64,000 nucleotides of DNA, taken from positions 6,981,322 to 7,045,321 of the forward strand of contig NC_060062.1 in assembly GCF_020283565.1 (NCBI RefSeq). The letters are read 5' to 3'. Position 1 is the first letter of the stretch. Every line of letters starts with the position of its first letter. This document shows, piece by piece, positions 33,901-47,320 of this stretch. The stretch comes from Trifolium pratense. Taxonomy: Eukaryota; Streptophyta; Magnoliopsida; Fabales; Fabaceae. Made by a program: the position numbers and the translations under genes. Below the pieces are notes generated by a model, which was not told the origin of the DNA, ran no database searches, and was given only the letters and a program-made list of their open reading frames with translations.

Positions 33901-35242
33901 TAATTCTATATCATTTAATGCACCCTTTGCTTTACCATGTATCATGTATTTGCTTTCTCTTTTCGAAATACTAAATGTGTTTGTGTTTTCAGACACTTGG
34001 GGAGACAAGTTTCCAAATTCTGACCCTGATTGGGACCTTATCATTGCGAGTGACATCTTATTGTGTAAGATTACTATTACTATTATCTTCTAATTTGCTG
34101 TCTTGATTGCCCATAAGTAATGCAGTTTATCCATTAAGGAATATCCTAAGTTGTTATTGGTCTTAAACCAGTAAAACTGCCTCTCAGAATAGCATTATTG
34201 ACAAGTCTAGTGTCATTTGCTGATATTCTAAGGGAAAATTGCTCTCATCGCCTGAGATAAGTCTAAATGACACCCCCCCTCCCCACCCCCCCTCTGTTTT
34301 GTAAAAGGAAATTACCTCCCTTCAATTACACTTGCCTCATAATATAGAGAGGATGTATGTGTTATTTTGACATATCTCAGGGGAGCTGTGTGCCATCTAA
34401 ACTTATCTAGGGGTAGATGAGTACAATTTCTCCGCAGTAAAAAAAAAGTACAATTTCTCCAACAACTAATGGTGGTTAATTTTTGTTGAATAAATCAGTA
34501 AAACAACATTTTAGTTCTTGAAATTGTAAGAGTCGGTCAATATAGTTCCTCAAATTGGTGAAGTTGCAATTTAGTCCTTTAAATTGAACAATGTTGGTCA
34601 CTTTAGTCGTTTTTTCAAATTTAACACCACAATGTTAAGGGTTCTAGATTTGTCTGCAACAAGAGACCATTAAAGTTAAAATGTAGGTCTTTCATTGGTT
34701 TTGAATTTCGATAGATGTTTAGATATTTTGGAGGAAAGACTAAATTGATTGACATTCTTTAAGGGACTAAATTGTTATTTCGTAGATTTCTGTTTCTCTT
34801 CTCCTTTCTTTCAGAGTCAAGATTATTACATGTGGAATCAAATTCCTAACTAATTTCTCTCTTAAATCTTAAATGTTTGTAGATGTGAAACAGTATCCAA
34901 ATTTGATACAGACCATTTCATTTCTTCTCAAGAGTTACAAGCACAGCGACAAGACTAAAGTTTCTCCAATTAGGAATGATGAGACACATGGTATCTTGCT
35001 AGCGACCCCTTTTAATCATCTTTCTATTTTAGTTGCTCAAGATTGCATTTTTACCCAGTCTTGTGTTTGCAGGAGATGTAGTGTTGCCTTGGCCAGCTTT
35101 CCTGATGAGCTGGAGGCGTAGAATCGGAAAGGAAGATGAATCGATTTTCTTCGGTGGTTGTGAGAAAGTTGGTCTAGAAGTGAAACATATCGGATCTCGT
35201 GTATATTGCATCAGTCTCATTGGAAATGAGAAATCAAACTAA
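30907..35242 (+). CDS. Methyltransf_16 family SAM-dependent methyltransferase
   Basis: Seven GT-AG exons: 30907-30988, 31062-31123, 32463-32596, 33126-33268, 33993-34064, 34883-34990, 35073-35242; 771 nt, 256 residues. The start ATG opens MEIAIFSPSSLFFEEDDDD. The Rossmann motif I (RRIIELGSGTGALAIFL) is split across exons 3 and 4, as expected only if the splice is right. TTSDYDD is the acidic post-I region, and DPDWDLIIASDILLY matches the motif with the Asn/Asp-Pro-Pro-Tyr-like loop of METTL21/FAM86-type enzymes. The C-terminus is PWPAFLMSWRRRIGKEDES and CEKVGLEVKHIGSRVY. Family members methylate lysines of translation factors or chaperones; this plant subgroup's substrate is not established. 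It resembles Arabidopsis At5g01470/At1g63855-type proteins. It has no targeting peptide and is likely cytosolic. MITE copies lie in intron 2. Confidence 0.9.
31368..31505. repeat. MITE-like block, gcggtcgcaattg type
   Basis: In methyltransferase intron 2, aaggttttaaaaagtggtcg and tggtcgcagttgcgtaatc with gcggttgacgccttgacg form a GC-rich island in AT-rich DNA. It matches in style the blocks in CAX introns (38125-38340, 39120-39300, 39950-40045, 40625-40740). Confidence 0.4.
32311..32410. repeat. Small MITE (tgttgtcaa / cgacaacact)
   Basis: About 100 bp with ends atgttgtcaaat and gatcgacaacact, in methyltransferase intron 2. Same family as 20161-20254. The segment just upstream (32225-32310) looks like a partial second copy. 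Confidence 0.55.
34550..34785. repeat. Possible MITE (caatttagtccttta termini)
   Basis: Left gttgcaatttagtcctttaa and right aagggactaaattgttat are near-complementary inverted ends about 200 bp apart within intron 5 of the methyltransferase gene. No coding content. Confidence 0.45.
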
Positions 35243-36050
35243 TGCTTGATGAAAGAAGATAGTGTTCAAGCTTCATCAGGAGGAAAATGAAGTGAAAATT
35301 TGAAGTTTGGTCTATTAACAAAGTTTCTTAAGGGTCATTGTTAGTTTAATTTGCTTCAACTAGTAACTGATAGTAATCATATAACCATTATGAAATTTTC
35401 CATCAAGTTTAATATGATTAACCTTTGTGCTTTGGTAGACAAAATAATCATAAGCTTATAGATAGACTATTTTTTTTTCAGTTAAAGATTACTGGACTTG
35501 AACCGTGAACTTCCAACTCCTTAATCCTTACATTAAGTTACTGCAATCTCCATCTATTTCTATATACATGTTTTTTAAGGTTAACCACATTTAATATTCC
35601 AATAGGCAGAGCCTTAAGTCTATCTTAGACTTGTTGGCTCAATGAAGAAGAATTTACTATACTGCATTATGAATTTATGTGACGGTGTAGCACATGCATG
35701 TGGGGACATGCTTTGGCGCACGTGCATTGAACAATGACATTCATGCAAGTGTTGAATTTTGGAAGTGATTACATGATAAGTGTAAAGCTCAACGAAAGCT
35801 AGTTAGGGGGATTCTTATAAGTTACAGTAGGCTTTAGTGATAAGGACAACAAAAAACGACATTCATATTTTTTTTTCTTTAAATATCTCTTTCAATAAAA
35901 GAGGGGTATAATTTTTTCTATATACTATGTTTAAGATAGTGATATTTAACATATGAGAGACTAATTTGTGTGTCCTAACTCTCTCATTCTCTCATCTCCT
36001 AAGTTCTAACCCTAGCCATCACCTTTTTTCTTCTTCTTAATTTATCAAAG

Positions 36051-36091
36051 AGGGGTGATTTCAGGTCAAATCTTGACCTAAAATCACCCCT
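36051..36091. repeat. 41-bp palindrome
   Basis: aggggtgatttcaggtcaa pairs with ttgacctaaaatcacccct across a 3-base loop with one mismatch (19-bp arms). Confidence 0.85.
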
Positions 36092-36159
36092 CCAAATTGT
36101 TTTTTCTTTCTCGTTGTTAAATAAGTGTGATTTTTCACATATTTGTTTGGTTTTGTGGT

Positions 36160-36250
36160 ATTTGTTATCCCGTCCTTGTGCGGTGTATTCTGTTGTGCCG
36201 TCTCTGTGCGGTGTATTTTGTTTTCCCGTCTTTGTGCGGTGTTCATTTGT
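36160..36250 (+). repeat. Three tandem ~32-bp units (ccgtc..tgtgcggtgt)
   Basis: Units containing cccgtccttgtgcggtgta, gccgtctctgtgcggtgta and cccgtctttgtgcggtgtt follow one another. The surrounding 36115-36530 segment ends in an A-rich tail and is probably a retroposon tail. Confidence 0.75.
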
Positions 36251-37244
36251 TTCAGGTTGAAGGATTAGATCCGATCAAGTACAAATCTATCCAATGTCGA
36301 CTTTTGTGTCATCAACGCTGCAGATCTGGGGGCATGGACATTCCAGACACTTCAATATAGTCATATATGTAGGCTTATGTAATTTGCCGTTTTATGCTAT
36401 TAACATCGATGCTGTGAGTTTGTTTGCAGATTCATCCTTTTTGTTTTTAGTAAATTTGAATTTGTATTACATCGATGTACTCTATCAGTTTGAATGAATG
36501 AATATCCTTTATTTTTAGTCAAAAAAAGAAAAGAGAAGTACAACTGGGTCTAAAAACATTGTTTACGACAACTTTATTTATTTATTTTTTTTTAAAAATA
36601 GTCTAATTGTTAGAATTTTGCTTTTAAAATAAATAAATAAAGTGTTTGAAATTTGAACCTTCGACTTTTACATATAAAATGCGATATTCATACCAACTGA
36701 ACTGTTTGACGAAGAAATACCAAATTCATTCGATTCATTTTTTAATTAGTTATATAGTTTTCCTGTTTTGTAAAGATGGATACTTTTTTTTTGACACATT
36801 TAAAGATGGATACTTATCGTTTGTAAAAACAAAGTTTTATGAAAGTGAAAATAAGAGAAAAAAGATGTAATATTTCGTTAAAGTTTCCTTAAAGTAGTAA
36901 AAATACAAATTTGAAATTATCAAAAATAAAAAAAGAAGTACAACTTCGAAATATTTTTTAGACGTGAATTTTAGATGCACCCATTACCCATAAAAAGGGA
37001 AATGGTTATAATATCATTTTTTTAAAAAAAAAAATTGTAAAATCACCTTTACATTTTTTTTAAGGGTCATGCTAAACGGTTCTCTCGGACACTAATTAAG
37101 CATATTAAAAAGGAAAACAAATAATAAAATTAATGATGAGAGAGGATAACATTTTACATATTTAAGGCATTGAATGCACAATTTACAATAGAAAATTTCC
37201 ATTTTTATATCCTTAATTGAGGCACTGTCTAGCATTTTAATTCA

Positions 37245-37483
37245 TACTACCTCCGTTTCAAAACAATGGTCCGTACGCATACCAATGCATAACTTGAATC
37301 ATTAATATCTTTAGTTTTCTTTCATGAAAAATTATAAAAATTTAATATTGTGAAAATATTTATTGAGACAAATCAAACAAAACCTTATTTGTTAATATTT
37401 GTCTTTATACATTTGTTAAAAAAATACGGTCAAAATAAATGTCAACAGTCAACCGAGACAATTGTATTGGGACGAAGGAAGTA
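37245..37483. mobile_element. Stowaway-like MITE
   Basis: Left end tactacctccgtttcaaaac and right end gggacgaaggaagta are inverted and match the ctccctccg consensus of Tc1/mariner-related Stowaway elements, with TA at the boundaries. About 239 bp, AT-rich, noncoding. Confidence 0.65.
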
Positions 37484-37806
37484 TTACATGCACCTTTATT
37501 TCATTGTATTGTATAATTTATTATTTTAGGAAAAACAATACTCTAAAAAGAAACATGTATTAATTCCTATTTAAGATAATTTAATTTTCTTCATTTAAGT
37601 TATAGAAAATATATAAAATAAAATAGAAAGTAGGAAGCTTCCTAGAAATTGCACACAGATTCACATGCCACACACCCAAGAATTTCTCCTTAAATTAATC
37701 CCTATAACATGCAACATTGTAACATATATGTGAGTGCCTCTTTTTTGTCCTAATTCTACCACAACAACAACATCATAAATTTTGTTGTTCTTCATCATTT
37801 GAAAAA

Positions 37807-40800
37807 ATGGGTTCTCAAAACTATGATCATCATGAGTATGAAGCATGTGTTTTAGAGAATGGAGGCAACATAAAGGGAATATTAACCAAGGAAATTAGTA
37901 TGAAACATGGTAGAACAGCACATAACATGTCATCATCTTCATTGCGCATGAAATCTGACATAATTCTTGTCTCAAAAGTTCACTATGGAATCATTAGAAA
38001 TCTTTTGGATAATTTCCAAGAAGTTATTCTTGGAACAAAGCTTTCCATTCTTTTTCCAGCCATTCCTTTTGCCATTTTAGCTCAATGCTATGGTTTTGCA
38101 AGAGTAAGTATATACTATACTTTTTAAATGTATGCAATGGTTCTAAATTGTGATCGCAGTGTGATTGTTCTAAATTGCGATTGTAGTCACAATTATGTTG
38201 GGAATTTTTATATTACAACAAAATGCAGATAAATGCGGCCGATATAGCCACATTTGTTATTTCAATGCCATTTCAAAGACGCTAAAACAGACACATTTTT
38301 TATTGTGGCCGTAATTACGTAATTACTGAACACAATTTAAAAGTGTGTATGTTTTGTTCTTGCAATGTCAATTAATTTTTACCTACCCAAACTAAATTGT
38401 CTGCATGTGCTATACGTGTTACATAGCAATCTAAATTGTGGACATGCTGCAATTGTATTTGTAACATGTATCATAGTTAATACTATTTTATTATAATTAT
38501 TATTACTTTTCGATGCCTATTTATTCTTTATTTACTTATTTATTTTGGTCAAACTTTTCAATGCTTAATTACCTTAATTATAGTTTTTATTTTTAATGAC
38601 ATTATGATTATGATTATGATTACACTATTTTTTTCCTCCTATTTCTCTCCTTGTGTAACACTTTCCATAATTATTTTTTTCATAAAAAAAATAACCACAA
38701 AATACATAAATATGTTACTTCTATATATGTTTTGATTTTGTAATAATAAGACTAATGATCTTTTTTAATTCAAAAAAAAAAAGTACTAATGATCTCTTTA
38801 ATTGTTTGCATACATACAGCCTTGGGTTTTTGCATTGAGCTTACTTGGTCTTATCCCTCTTGCTGAAAGAGTCAGCTTCTTGACAGAGTAATAAAAATAT
38901 GACATTTATTGCTATTCTTTTTGACACACATTATTAATATTTATTTATTATTTATTTTTAAATTTTTAACTTTTTTTTTTAAACATTTTCTGGTCTGAAA
39001 GCTAATTCTAGTTTTTGATTTTTTGCTCATTGGTGATGTGGCAGACAGATAACTTATTACACAGGTCCCACAGGTATAAACCCACAACTAAAATATACTA
39101 TCAACTATATTGTTCATTATCAAGGTTTTAAATCACGGTCGCATCACAATCTTTGATACTACGGAGAATCGTGATAAAATGTGGCTGACGTAACCATGGT
39201 CATAATTAAGTCGTGATTGCAATTACCGAGACATTAGAAACATTGATGTTGCGGTCTAAATTGCAGTCACGAAAAAAAATTGGTCATTGTTACGAACCAT
39301 GTGATATATGTCAATTCGTACCATTATTAGAAATAAAAATGTTCCTAGAATTTGTGATTGCAAATTTGATCAAATGCTAGTTCATGTTACTAAAGTTTTT
39401 TCATTATACACATATTTTGAATAACAGTGGGAGGACTTTTGAATGCAACATGTGGGAATGCTACAGAACTCATCATAGCAATATTTGCACTTAGAAATAA
39501 CAAAATTGCTGTAGTCAAGTATTCTCTACTTGGTTCCATTCTCTCCAACCTTCTTCTTGTTCTTGGAACCTCTCTATTATGTGGCGGCATTGCAAATATT
39601 AGAGCAGAACAAAAATATGACAGAGTAATTCTGCGCATTCCCTTTATCTATTAATTATACTTTTACATTGAAGTTTCTGTCTTAGTTACATTATAATCGT
39701 TGATAGTACAGACAATTGTAGATTAATGTAGTGTTTGTTTGGTTCTTCCGTGAAAAAATTGATTTTGACTAAATTGATATTTATGAAATAGATTTTGGTC
39801 GAAAGTGAGTCGAATATAAAGTAATTTATGTTTAGATACATTCACGAAAAAAACTTGAGAATTGATTATGTGTCACAACAGAAGCTGAAAATGTTAGCTT
39901 TTTTGTGGTCAAATCACAATCACGTTTGACTAACCTAAACGTAGAACCAAACATAGGCATACCAAAGTAGTGCAGCTGCAATTGAGGTCGCGATGCGGTA
40001 ACAGAAGTCGGCAAAACCTTTATATTGCAGCCGCAGATACCGTGGACCGCAAATTATGACTATTCCACTGTCTTGTATATAATGACTTGCGTTGTGGATG
40101 GAACGTTTTATAATTTTCTTCTTGCCTGATTAATTTGCAGAGACAATCAGATATGAACTTGTTTATGCTTCTTATGGCATTCTTGTGTCACTTACTGCCA
40201 ATGTTGTTTCAATATGGTGGTGCTTCGATGGCTTTCGATGCAGACTCATCTCTGCAATTTTCAAGAGCTGCTAGCATTGTGATGGTTATTGCATATTTTG
40301 CATATCTTATCTTCCAACTATGGACTCACAGGCAATTATTTGAAGCACAAGATGTATGTTTTGTTTTCTTTAATTTTGAAAGAGTGAAGCTAATTGTAAA
40401 TTTTATATATGTTTTGTGGTAATGTTTGATTAGTAATAATCAATTTCACTAACTCAATGCAGGAAGATGATGAAGAAAATGATTCGGAAGAAGCAGTTAT
40501 AGGATTTGGGAGTGGTTTTGCTTGGCTAGTTATTATGACTGTTTTCATTGCTATTTTGTCTGAATATGTGGTTGACACAATTGAGGTAAATGAGACTTCT
40601 TTTAATAATAATTTGAGCGATGAAACTAAGGTTTAAATCATCGCCACGTCACAAAAAAATTTGAACACCTGAAAATCGTGGTAAATCACGTCTAAACTCG
40701 TGGTTAATGAATGTAACTCTCTACTGAACATAATTAACCACATACTTGAACTACAGTCGTTCCATATTGACTACTATAACACTTTGACAAGAAAAATGTG

Positions 40801-42012
40801 AATTGGAACAGGATGCATCGGACTCATGGGGTCTATCTGTCAGCTTCCTCAGCATAATCATGCTACCAATAGTTGGAAATGCAGCTGAACATGCAGGAGC
40901 TATCATATTTGCTTTCAAGAACAAACTGGTTTGAGTTTTTACTAGTAGTTTTTATAAAATTTTACATTTCTTATTTATTTGACACAAGTTTCTTAAAACT
41001 AACCTATTGACATTACATTAGGACATCACTTTGGGTGTTGCTTTGGGTTCTGCAACTCAAATTGGAATGTTTGTGGTAAGAATTAATTAATCTACTATTA
41101 TTTATACACCTATGAAGATAAAAATTTGATTTATGAAAGCTTACATCAAGGAAATTTAATTTAATTTTGTTACAATATAGGTTCCTCTATGTGTAATTGT
41201 TTCTTGGATTCTTGGAATCAAAATGGACCTTAATTTCCACCTCCTAGAAACAGGTTCTCTTGCTATGGCAATAATAACCACAGGCTTCACATTACAGGTT
41301 TTCTAAGTCTTACTTTGGCAATCATTTCATCTAACTTGTACCTATATCTTGATTTAATATTTCAACGAAATTTAAGTCTTTTTTTATAATTCTTTTTTAT
41401 AGGATGGAACTTCTCACTACTTGAAAGGCCTTATTCTCTTGCTCTTGTACATTGTTATTGGGGCATGCTTTTTTGTACAAAGAACACCCTCTGGTGAGCA
41501 TAATATATCATATACAGGCTTCCTACAGTCGTGACAAGATGCATTTTTGTATTCAGAAAATTTATACTGTCGGATCACGATCAGACGACTCATTCAAAAT
41601 TAGTATTTTGAATCATATTTACGAAAGTCAACACATAAGGCGTCCAATCTTGATCCGGCATTGTTGATTTTCTGATTGTGGCAACCACAGTTTTAAATTG
41701 CGGTCATGGTAACAATTGTGGTCGTGAAACCTTGATATTGTTGCAGCCAAATGCAGCCTCATTCGCTGCACATTATGTTGTTGTGGCTCAGATCGCAGTC
41801 TCAATAAGTCTCATACTTTTATTTAAAACCGTGGTTGCCATTGCTTTCATTTGCAACCACATGACATATAAATCCAATTAAAACCTATACACACATACAT
41901 ATCCTGAAAGCCTAATTCATATCTAAAATTTGGTCACCTTTTTTTCTCAGACCATGCTGATATTGCTAACATAATGCTTCATTCAGCAACTGATGCCAAT
42001 TTTAGAGCTTAA
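37807..42012 (+). CDS. CAX: Vacuolar cation/proton exchanger (CAX type I)
   Basis: Eleven GT-AG exons: 37807-38103, 38820-38887, 39045-39073, 39428-39624, 40141-40353, 40463-40585, 40812-40928, 41022-41075, 41181-41297, 41403-41493, 41951-42012; 1368 nt, 455 residues, the usual CAX length. It exchanges Ca2+ (or other divalent cations) for H+ across the tonoplast. The two alpha-repeats with the ion-binding glutamates are present: [19 protein letters not shown] (exon 4) and [18 protein letters not shown] (exon 7). The acidic loop [11 protein letters not shown] separates the two halves, as in the family. The first ~60 residues form the hydrophilic N-terminus that carries the autoinhibitory region in plant CAX1/CAX3-type proteins. 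Exon 3 is only 29 nt. A 3'-UTR intron follows the stop (42016-42110), which could influence transcript stability. Several introns carry MITE-like blocks. Which CAX paralogue it matches cannot be settled by eye. Confidence 0.95.
38125..38340. repeat. MITE-like block in CAX intron 1
   Basis: Mixed inverted motifs (ggttctaaattgtgatcgca, gatagccacatttg, cgtaattactgaacac). Similar GC-richer blocks sit in CAX introns near 39120-39300, 39950-40045, 40625-40740 and 41675-41870. Confidence 0.4.
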
Positions 42013-43759
42013 TAGGTAAGTTCATGTTATTATGTATACACATGTACACATAATATTTTCCTTACACAAAAAAGACTTATATGGAATTAACTGCATGTAT
42101 TTGATTGCAGGCTTTGGCACATTTTAGTCTATTGGAGGTCAAAAGTAGCTGCAGCAACCAAACTTATATAATAAGATTTAATTTAATGGATTTGTTATTT
42201 GTTCATTAGTTAGTTATAGACTTATAGTAATCTCTAGAAAGATAGCTAGCTGTTTTAATTTGTACATAGACCTTTTCAAATGACTGTGTCCAAAAATTTA
42301 AACTTATTCATGTAATATGATATGAGGGTCCTGACAAGAGTTTGTTAGAAATTTGGTGTACTTATGCGGGCGGGTTCTTACTTTATCATTGGCATGCTGG
42401 GTGAAGACCACATCTAAAATTGTTCTTATGTGACAACATAAATACGAACACTTTTCGAATTAAGCATGTCTCAATTAGACATACGTCGGTATCTGATACT
42501 CTCACAAAACACAGACACAAATTATGTTGAATTGATGTGTTGTCGTGCCAGTACTTCATAGCTTTTAAGCATTAGTGTAACTCTTTTCTAAATGCCTAAT
42601 GTCATTGATAATGAAGGTGAATCTATTATCCCGTTGGTATACTCAATTAGGATACTATTGGATGAGCAATTTTAAAGTTTAAGTTTATATTTTTGGTTGT
42701 TTAAAAAAAAAAAGTTTATATTTTGGTATATATAAATTTTTTTATTTTTTGTAAGAATAATGTGATATATAATAATTTTTTTGACACCATTGTGATATAT
42801 AATTATATAACATTTTTAAAACAAAATAAAATTACTCCTATATAACATTCAATTACACTTAATTTATTTTTCCAAATTATATTACAGCTTCTTTAATTTA
42901 AAAAATATAAAAATAACTCCCCACTCCTCCAAACTTCTTCCCTCAATCCCTTCATAATTCTAGAATTGAACAATATCGTCTACTTCAATTTGTATCTATG
43001 GTAAGTTTTTTTTTACCTCACTTTAATCTGATTTGACAGTCATTTCTGGAACTAATAACTTTTAGTACAAATGCATTTAGAAATTTCTTTAAATGTAGCG
43101 TTTCCAATAAATTAGTCATTGTAGATTTTTAAGTATTAAATCAATCATTTAAAGGAGAAGTTTGTTTGATAGTCAAATGTAACTATTGAACATAAGATAG
43201 ACGTTAATAGTATTGAAAGTTTTTGTTTTATACGATATTTGGTGGATAAAATATTATTTTGGTATATTTTTTTTGGCTTTCACTATCGATTTAATCTGGT
43301 TTGGCGGTCAGTTCTGCTGTTCTGACATCAAGTGGTTTCAGCCCCCCGAGGTCCTCCCTACCAAGTTCAGCGCCAATCACCATTGAACCAACTAACAATT
43401 TATATTATTTTGGTATTTTTGTAGATGATAAAAATTGTCTCGTTGTTCAGTACGGGACAAAAATTTAAGGTCCAATTTGCCCAAAAAATTTAAACTTATA
43501 TCAAGTGGTTCTAGGTCATTTCTGATCACAGTTGCGAGAAATCAAACTGTAATTTCTCATAACTAACGTCAATCATCACTAATCCTACATCCGTGTTCTA
43601 GATACACATCGACCACATTTCCGAGATGTAAATCTACAAAACACTTGTTAATATTACAATTAATTAACGTGTTGGATTGGATTAGAGAGAAGTGGTGGCA
43701 TTGAACAAAAAAGTGTAACTATTTTCTCAGATCGTTGTCTCTAACTTATCCTGATCACA
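42013..43759. other. CAX 3' UTR and intergenic spacer
   Basis: Contains the CAX 3'-UTR intron (42016-42110) and, near 43285-43390 and 43500-43560, blocks (tttaatctggtttggcggtc, acatcaagtggtt) shared with 30465-30510, likely retroelement tails. The right end is the carrier gene leader. No other gene is seen. Confidence 0.55.
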
Positions 43760-46753
43760 ATGACAGACACAAAGCACAAAACCGTCGTCACGTGGCGCAA
43801 TATCCCCAACCTCAACTCCACCTCCCATGGCGTCGTTTCATCTAACCACCTCTTCAACGACGCCGTTTTCACTTTCACCGACGCAAACACCATTCGAACC
43901 AAATTCGCCACCATCTCCACATCACAAACTAAACCGAACAACGAATTCACTCCGACGCCGGCTCAGCTTCTAAATCACCCGCTCGCTGTTGTCGCACTTG
44001 TTCCCAAAGATGCTGCATTGTTTCTCGCCGGAGCTGTTGCCGGAGCTGCTGCTAAGACCGTCACTGCTCCACTCGATCGAATCAAGCTTCTCATGCAGGT
44101 TCGTTTTCGCTTTCCACTTGATAGCGTTGTTCTTTTCGCCGTTTTGAGAGGTTTGGTTGTAATTTTGATGTTTATGAAACGACATTGCGTTTTTGCAGAC
44201 TCATGGAGTGCGAATTGGACAAGAAAGTGCGAAGAAGACAATTGGTTTTGTTGAGGTACTATTTAATCTCTCACATTCTATGAAGCAAGGACACTCCTTC
44301 CTTTGATTAGGCGTGTCCCGATTCTCAATGTGACACCGATTTATTTATGATTACACTCAACTATGTTATTTTCTCAACTTATTATCAGAGCATGTTCTAC
44401 CGAGGGAATTATTCCCTTCTAAAACTGAAAAATCAGTTTCTGTGAATAGATCCCAAACAGTCCCCTCTTTCTAGACCCACATCTGTTTATATCTCGACTG
44501 TACAATAGTAACTCCAATTTAGCTGTCTACTAGTGTACAAATTTAGTACTTCTCTCTTGGAACCACACATCCAGTGATGGTGTCTTTTAGAATATTAAAC
44601 ACTCTCGAGACTATGAAATTTATTGAGTCAATTATTATATGATGGATGAACTTGCCACATGCCCTTATGATCTCTTCAACTTGCTAAAATATTCCTAGTG
44701 AGCCTTAGCCAGATCCTTTTATACCCTCAACTTGATGAAATACAGCTCTGTTAAAACATTTTTGAAAAAAGTTAACAGAGGAACAACACTCAACACTGCT
44801 TTACAAAAACATTCTTGTAGATGTGACTTCTTTCAAAATGAAAAAGGTAAATATATTAATGAGTCATATATCTCATATATAACACTATATTATATAAAAA
44901 ACTAGAAGATGGGAATCGTCGATATGACTTTCACATGTTTTATTTTTTAAACTTATGATAACATTACCTGTAAATTTCATTGGAGCTTACGTTGACAAGA
45001 TTTGCAGGCAATAACAATGATAGGGAAGGAAGAAGGTATTAGAGGTTACTGGAAGGGTAACCTACCGCAGGTTTGCATCACTAAGTATTTCTGCATGTAT
45101 ATGTCCTTATAATGTCGAATAGTCTTTTTTATTTGTTTTGGTCTTTCTTTCCAGGTTATTAGGGTTATACCTTATAGTGCCGTCCAGCTCTTTGCTTATG
45201 AACTTTATAAGGTTAACTACTAACTATCTTTCACGAATTACTTATACCACACATCGCATATTCAGTTCTAAGTTTTACTTTCAAATTTATAGAAAATATT
45301 CAAGGGAAAAAACAATGAGCTATCTGTTGTGGGAAGACTTGCAGCAGGTGCTTTTGCAGGCATGACATCAACTTTTGTAAGTAATATTTCATTATGAGAC
45401 CTGTCCTTGTTTGGTTTACAGTTGAAAGGTTTAGTGGTTGTATTAACTATTAACACTTTGAGTAATTTTTTTTTGTAACATGACTTTTTATATTTTCTCA
45501 TATATTGATGTCAATATGTCCTACTTTGTTTATATATGTAGATAACTTACCCTTTAGATGTCCTGAGATTACGATTAGCTGTTGAACCTGGGTGCCGAAC
45601 AATGACAGAGGTAAATGATTAGCTTGTTAATTTAAGATTTTTCTTAGATCTTCGTGTTTTAATAAACCAAATTGTGGCTTTTCTAGGTCGCCTTGAGCAT
45701 GGTAAAAGAGGAAGGTTTTGCATCTTTCTACTATGGCCTTGGACCTTCTCTTATTGGAATAGCTCCATATATTGCAGTTAACTTTTGTGTTTTTGACTTG
45801 TGAGTTCATTAGCAATCTCTTTATCTTTGTAAGTACATTGGAGTTTGGGTGTTGACATTGAAATTAAAACATCCTAACCTTTTATGGGTAATAGACTAAA
45901 GAAGTCCTTGCCAGAGAAATATCAGAAGAGAACCGAAACATCTCTAGTCACCGCCGTGCTTTCAGCATCTCTTGCCACACTTACCTGCTATCCTCTGGAT
46001 ACAGTACGAAGACAGATGCAACTCAAGGGTACCCCTTATAAGACAGTATTAGACGCCATTTCAGGTTCGTTAGGATTGCTCAGCTTTTCTTTTTAGCATC
46101 ATCATTTCTTGTGCAAGCATTATAGTTGAACAATCTCAATTAGTAACAAATGTATCAGATTAACTCCCTTCATATGTAAGCACACTGATGGAGAATATTT
46201 GATGCTTAAATGCTTCAATGTTCTTGTACAACTGCCATATTAATATTTTGGTTGATGCAGGTATTGTGGCTCAAGATGGAGTTATTGGCTTGTACCGGGG
46301 ATTTGTGCCCAATGCTTTAAAAAACCTTCCAAACAGCAGGTATTTGTGATACTTTATTTCTAATCGATTTCAGTTTAAATTCCAATTTTGTTGATAGTTG
46401 ATACATAAGTAACATCTTGCGACGTTCAGTAAATTTGCTGAAAAATAAGTAGATAAAGTCCTGTTTGAAACTGGTTTTTTTTGTATAAGATTGATATACC
46501 AAACTACTAAGAACACAAAATTATGATATATTTAGCTAATAATGGTAATTTATTTTACTACGTAGTAGATTTTGTTTTGTTATTTGTTCTCTAAAAGAAG
46601 AGATTGTGATTAATTACCTGACCTATTCCTAGATATTTTTGCAGCATCAGGCTTACTACATATGATATTGTCAAACGACTTATTGCAGCTAGTGAGAAAG
46701 AGTTTCAAACAATTGCCGACGAAAACCGCAACAAACTAAAGAAACACCCATAG
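43760..46753 (+). CDS. Plastid ADP/ATP-type carrier (mitochondrial carrier family)
   Basis: Ten GT-AG exons: 43760-44098, 44199-44255, 45008-45070, 45155-45211, 45293-45376, 45542-45610, 45687-45799, 45895-46064, 46261-46339, 46645-46753; 1140 nt, 379 residues. Three ~100-residue carrier repeats each carry a signature: TAPLDRIKLLMQ, TYPLDVLRLRLA and CYPLDTVRRQMQ. Partner motifs EGIRGYWKGNLPQ, EGFASFYYGLGPSL and DGVIGLYRGFVPN follow them. The ~80-residue N-terminus is Ser/Thr-rich with few acidic residues at its start, consistent with a plastid transit peptide. The closest families I recognise are Arabidopsis At3g51870 (envelope ADP,ATP carrier-like) and At5g01500 (thylakoid ATP/ADP carrier). 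It would exchange adenine nucleotides across a plastid membrane; the exact substrate (including PAPS in related proteins) is open. A decayed partial duplicate lies at 57530-58690. Confidence 0.93.
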
Positions 46754-47320
46754 TCAATGATGGTGAACTTGGGATTTATATTGATTTAGCCATTTTTTCA
46801 TGCTGAAATTGCTTGCAGATTAAATGCTGCAATAAATTATCCATCATTTCCTGAAGAGGGCTGCTAGCACTGATATATCTCAGAAAGGGGCTGTAAATTT
46901 TGTAGGACACAACTTTATTCTTTTCCTGAATGTATGCTGTAACTTATTTATTAGATAAATTTAACTTAGAACTGATAGGTAAAAAGTTGTACTAAAAATG
47001 CTAACTTAATGGAATAGAAATATAATAAATTATGTAACCAAAAAAAAAAATATAATAAATTACAAGGCACAAGACTTGATTGCTGTATTACTAAATTACA
47101 ATATATAGTTTTTTAGATTAACTATTATTTACAACAGAGAAATGAGTGTCTCCGGAACACTCTTTATGCATTTCAATTCGGAAGTAAAATTTAGCTGCTT
47201 AGAAGCGCCTCTCAATTCTCAAATATATCATTTGAAAATCTCGAAAATATATCTCATTTTATCAATTGTATGTAATATGCAATTAATATTCGAATTCTGA
47301 TATTCTTACTTAAAAAATTA

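Larger units (their letters stand above)
35243..37806. other. Intergenic between methyltransferase and CAX
   Basis: 2.5 kb without a gene. It contains a palindrome, a short tandem repeat within a retroelement-like segment (about 36115-36530, ending in an A-rich tail) and a Stowaway-like MITE. The last ~150 bp likely hold the CAX leader. Confidence 0.55.

Noticed and set aside
36160..36250. CRISPR-like array
   Set aside because: Only three adjacent diverged units with no spacers in a plant nuclear context; ordinary tandem repeat.
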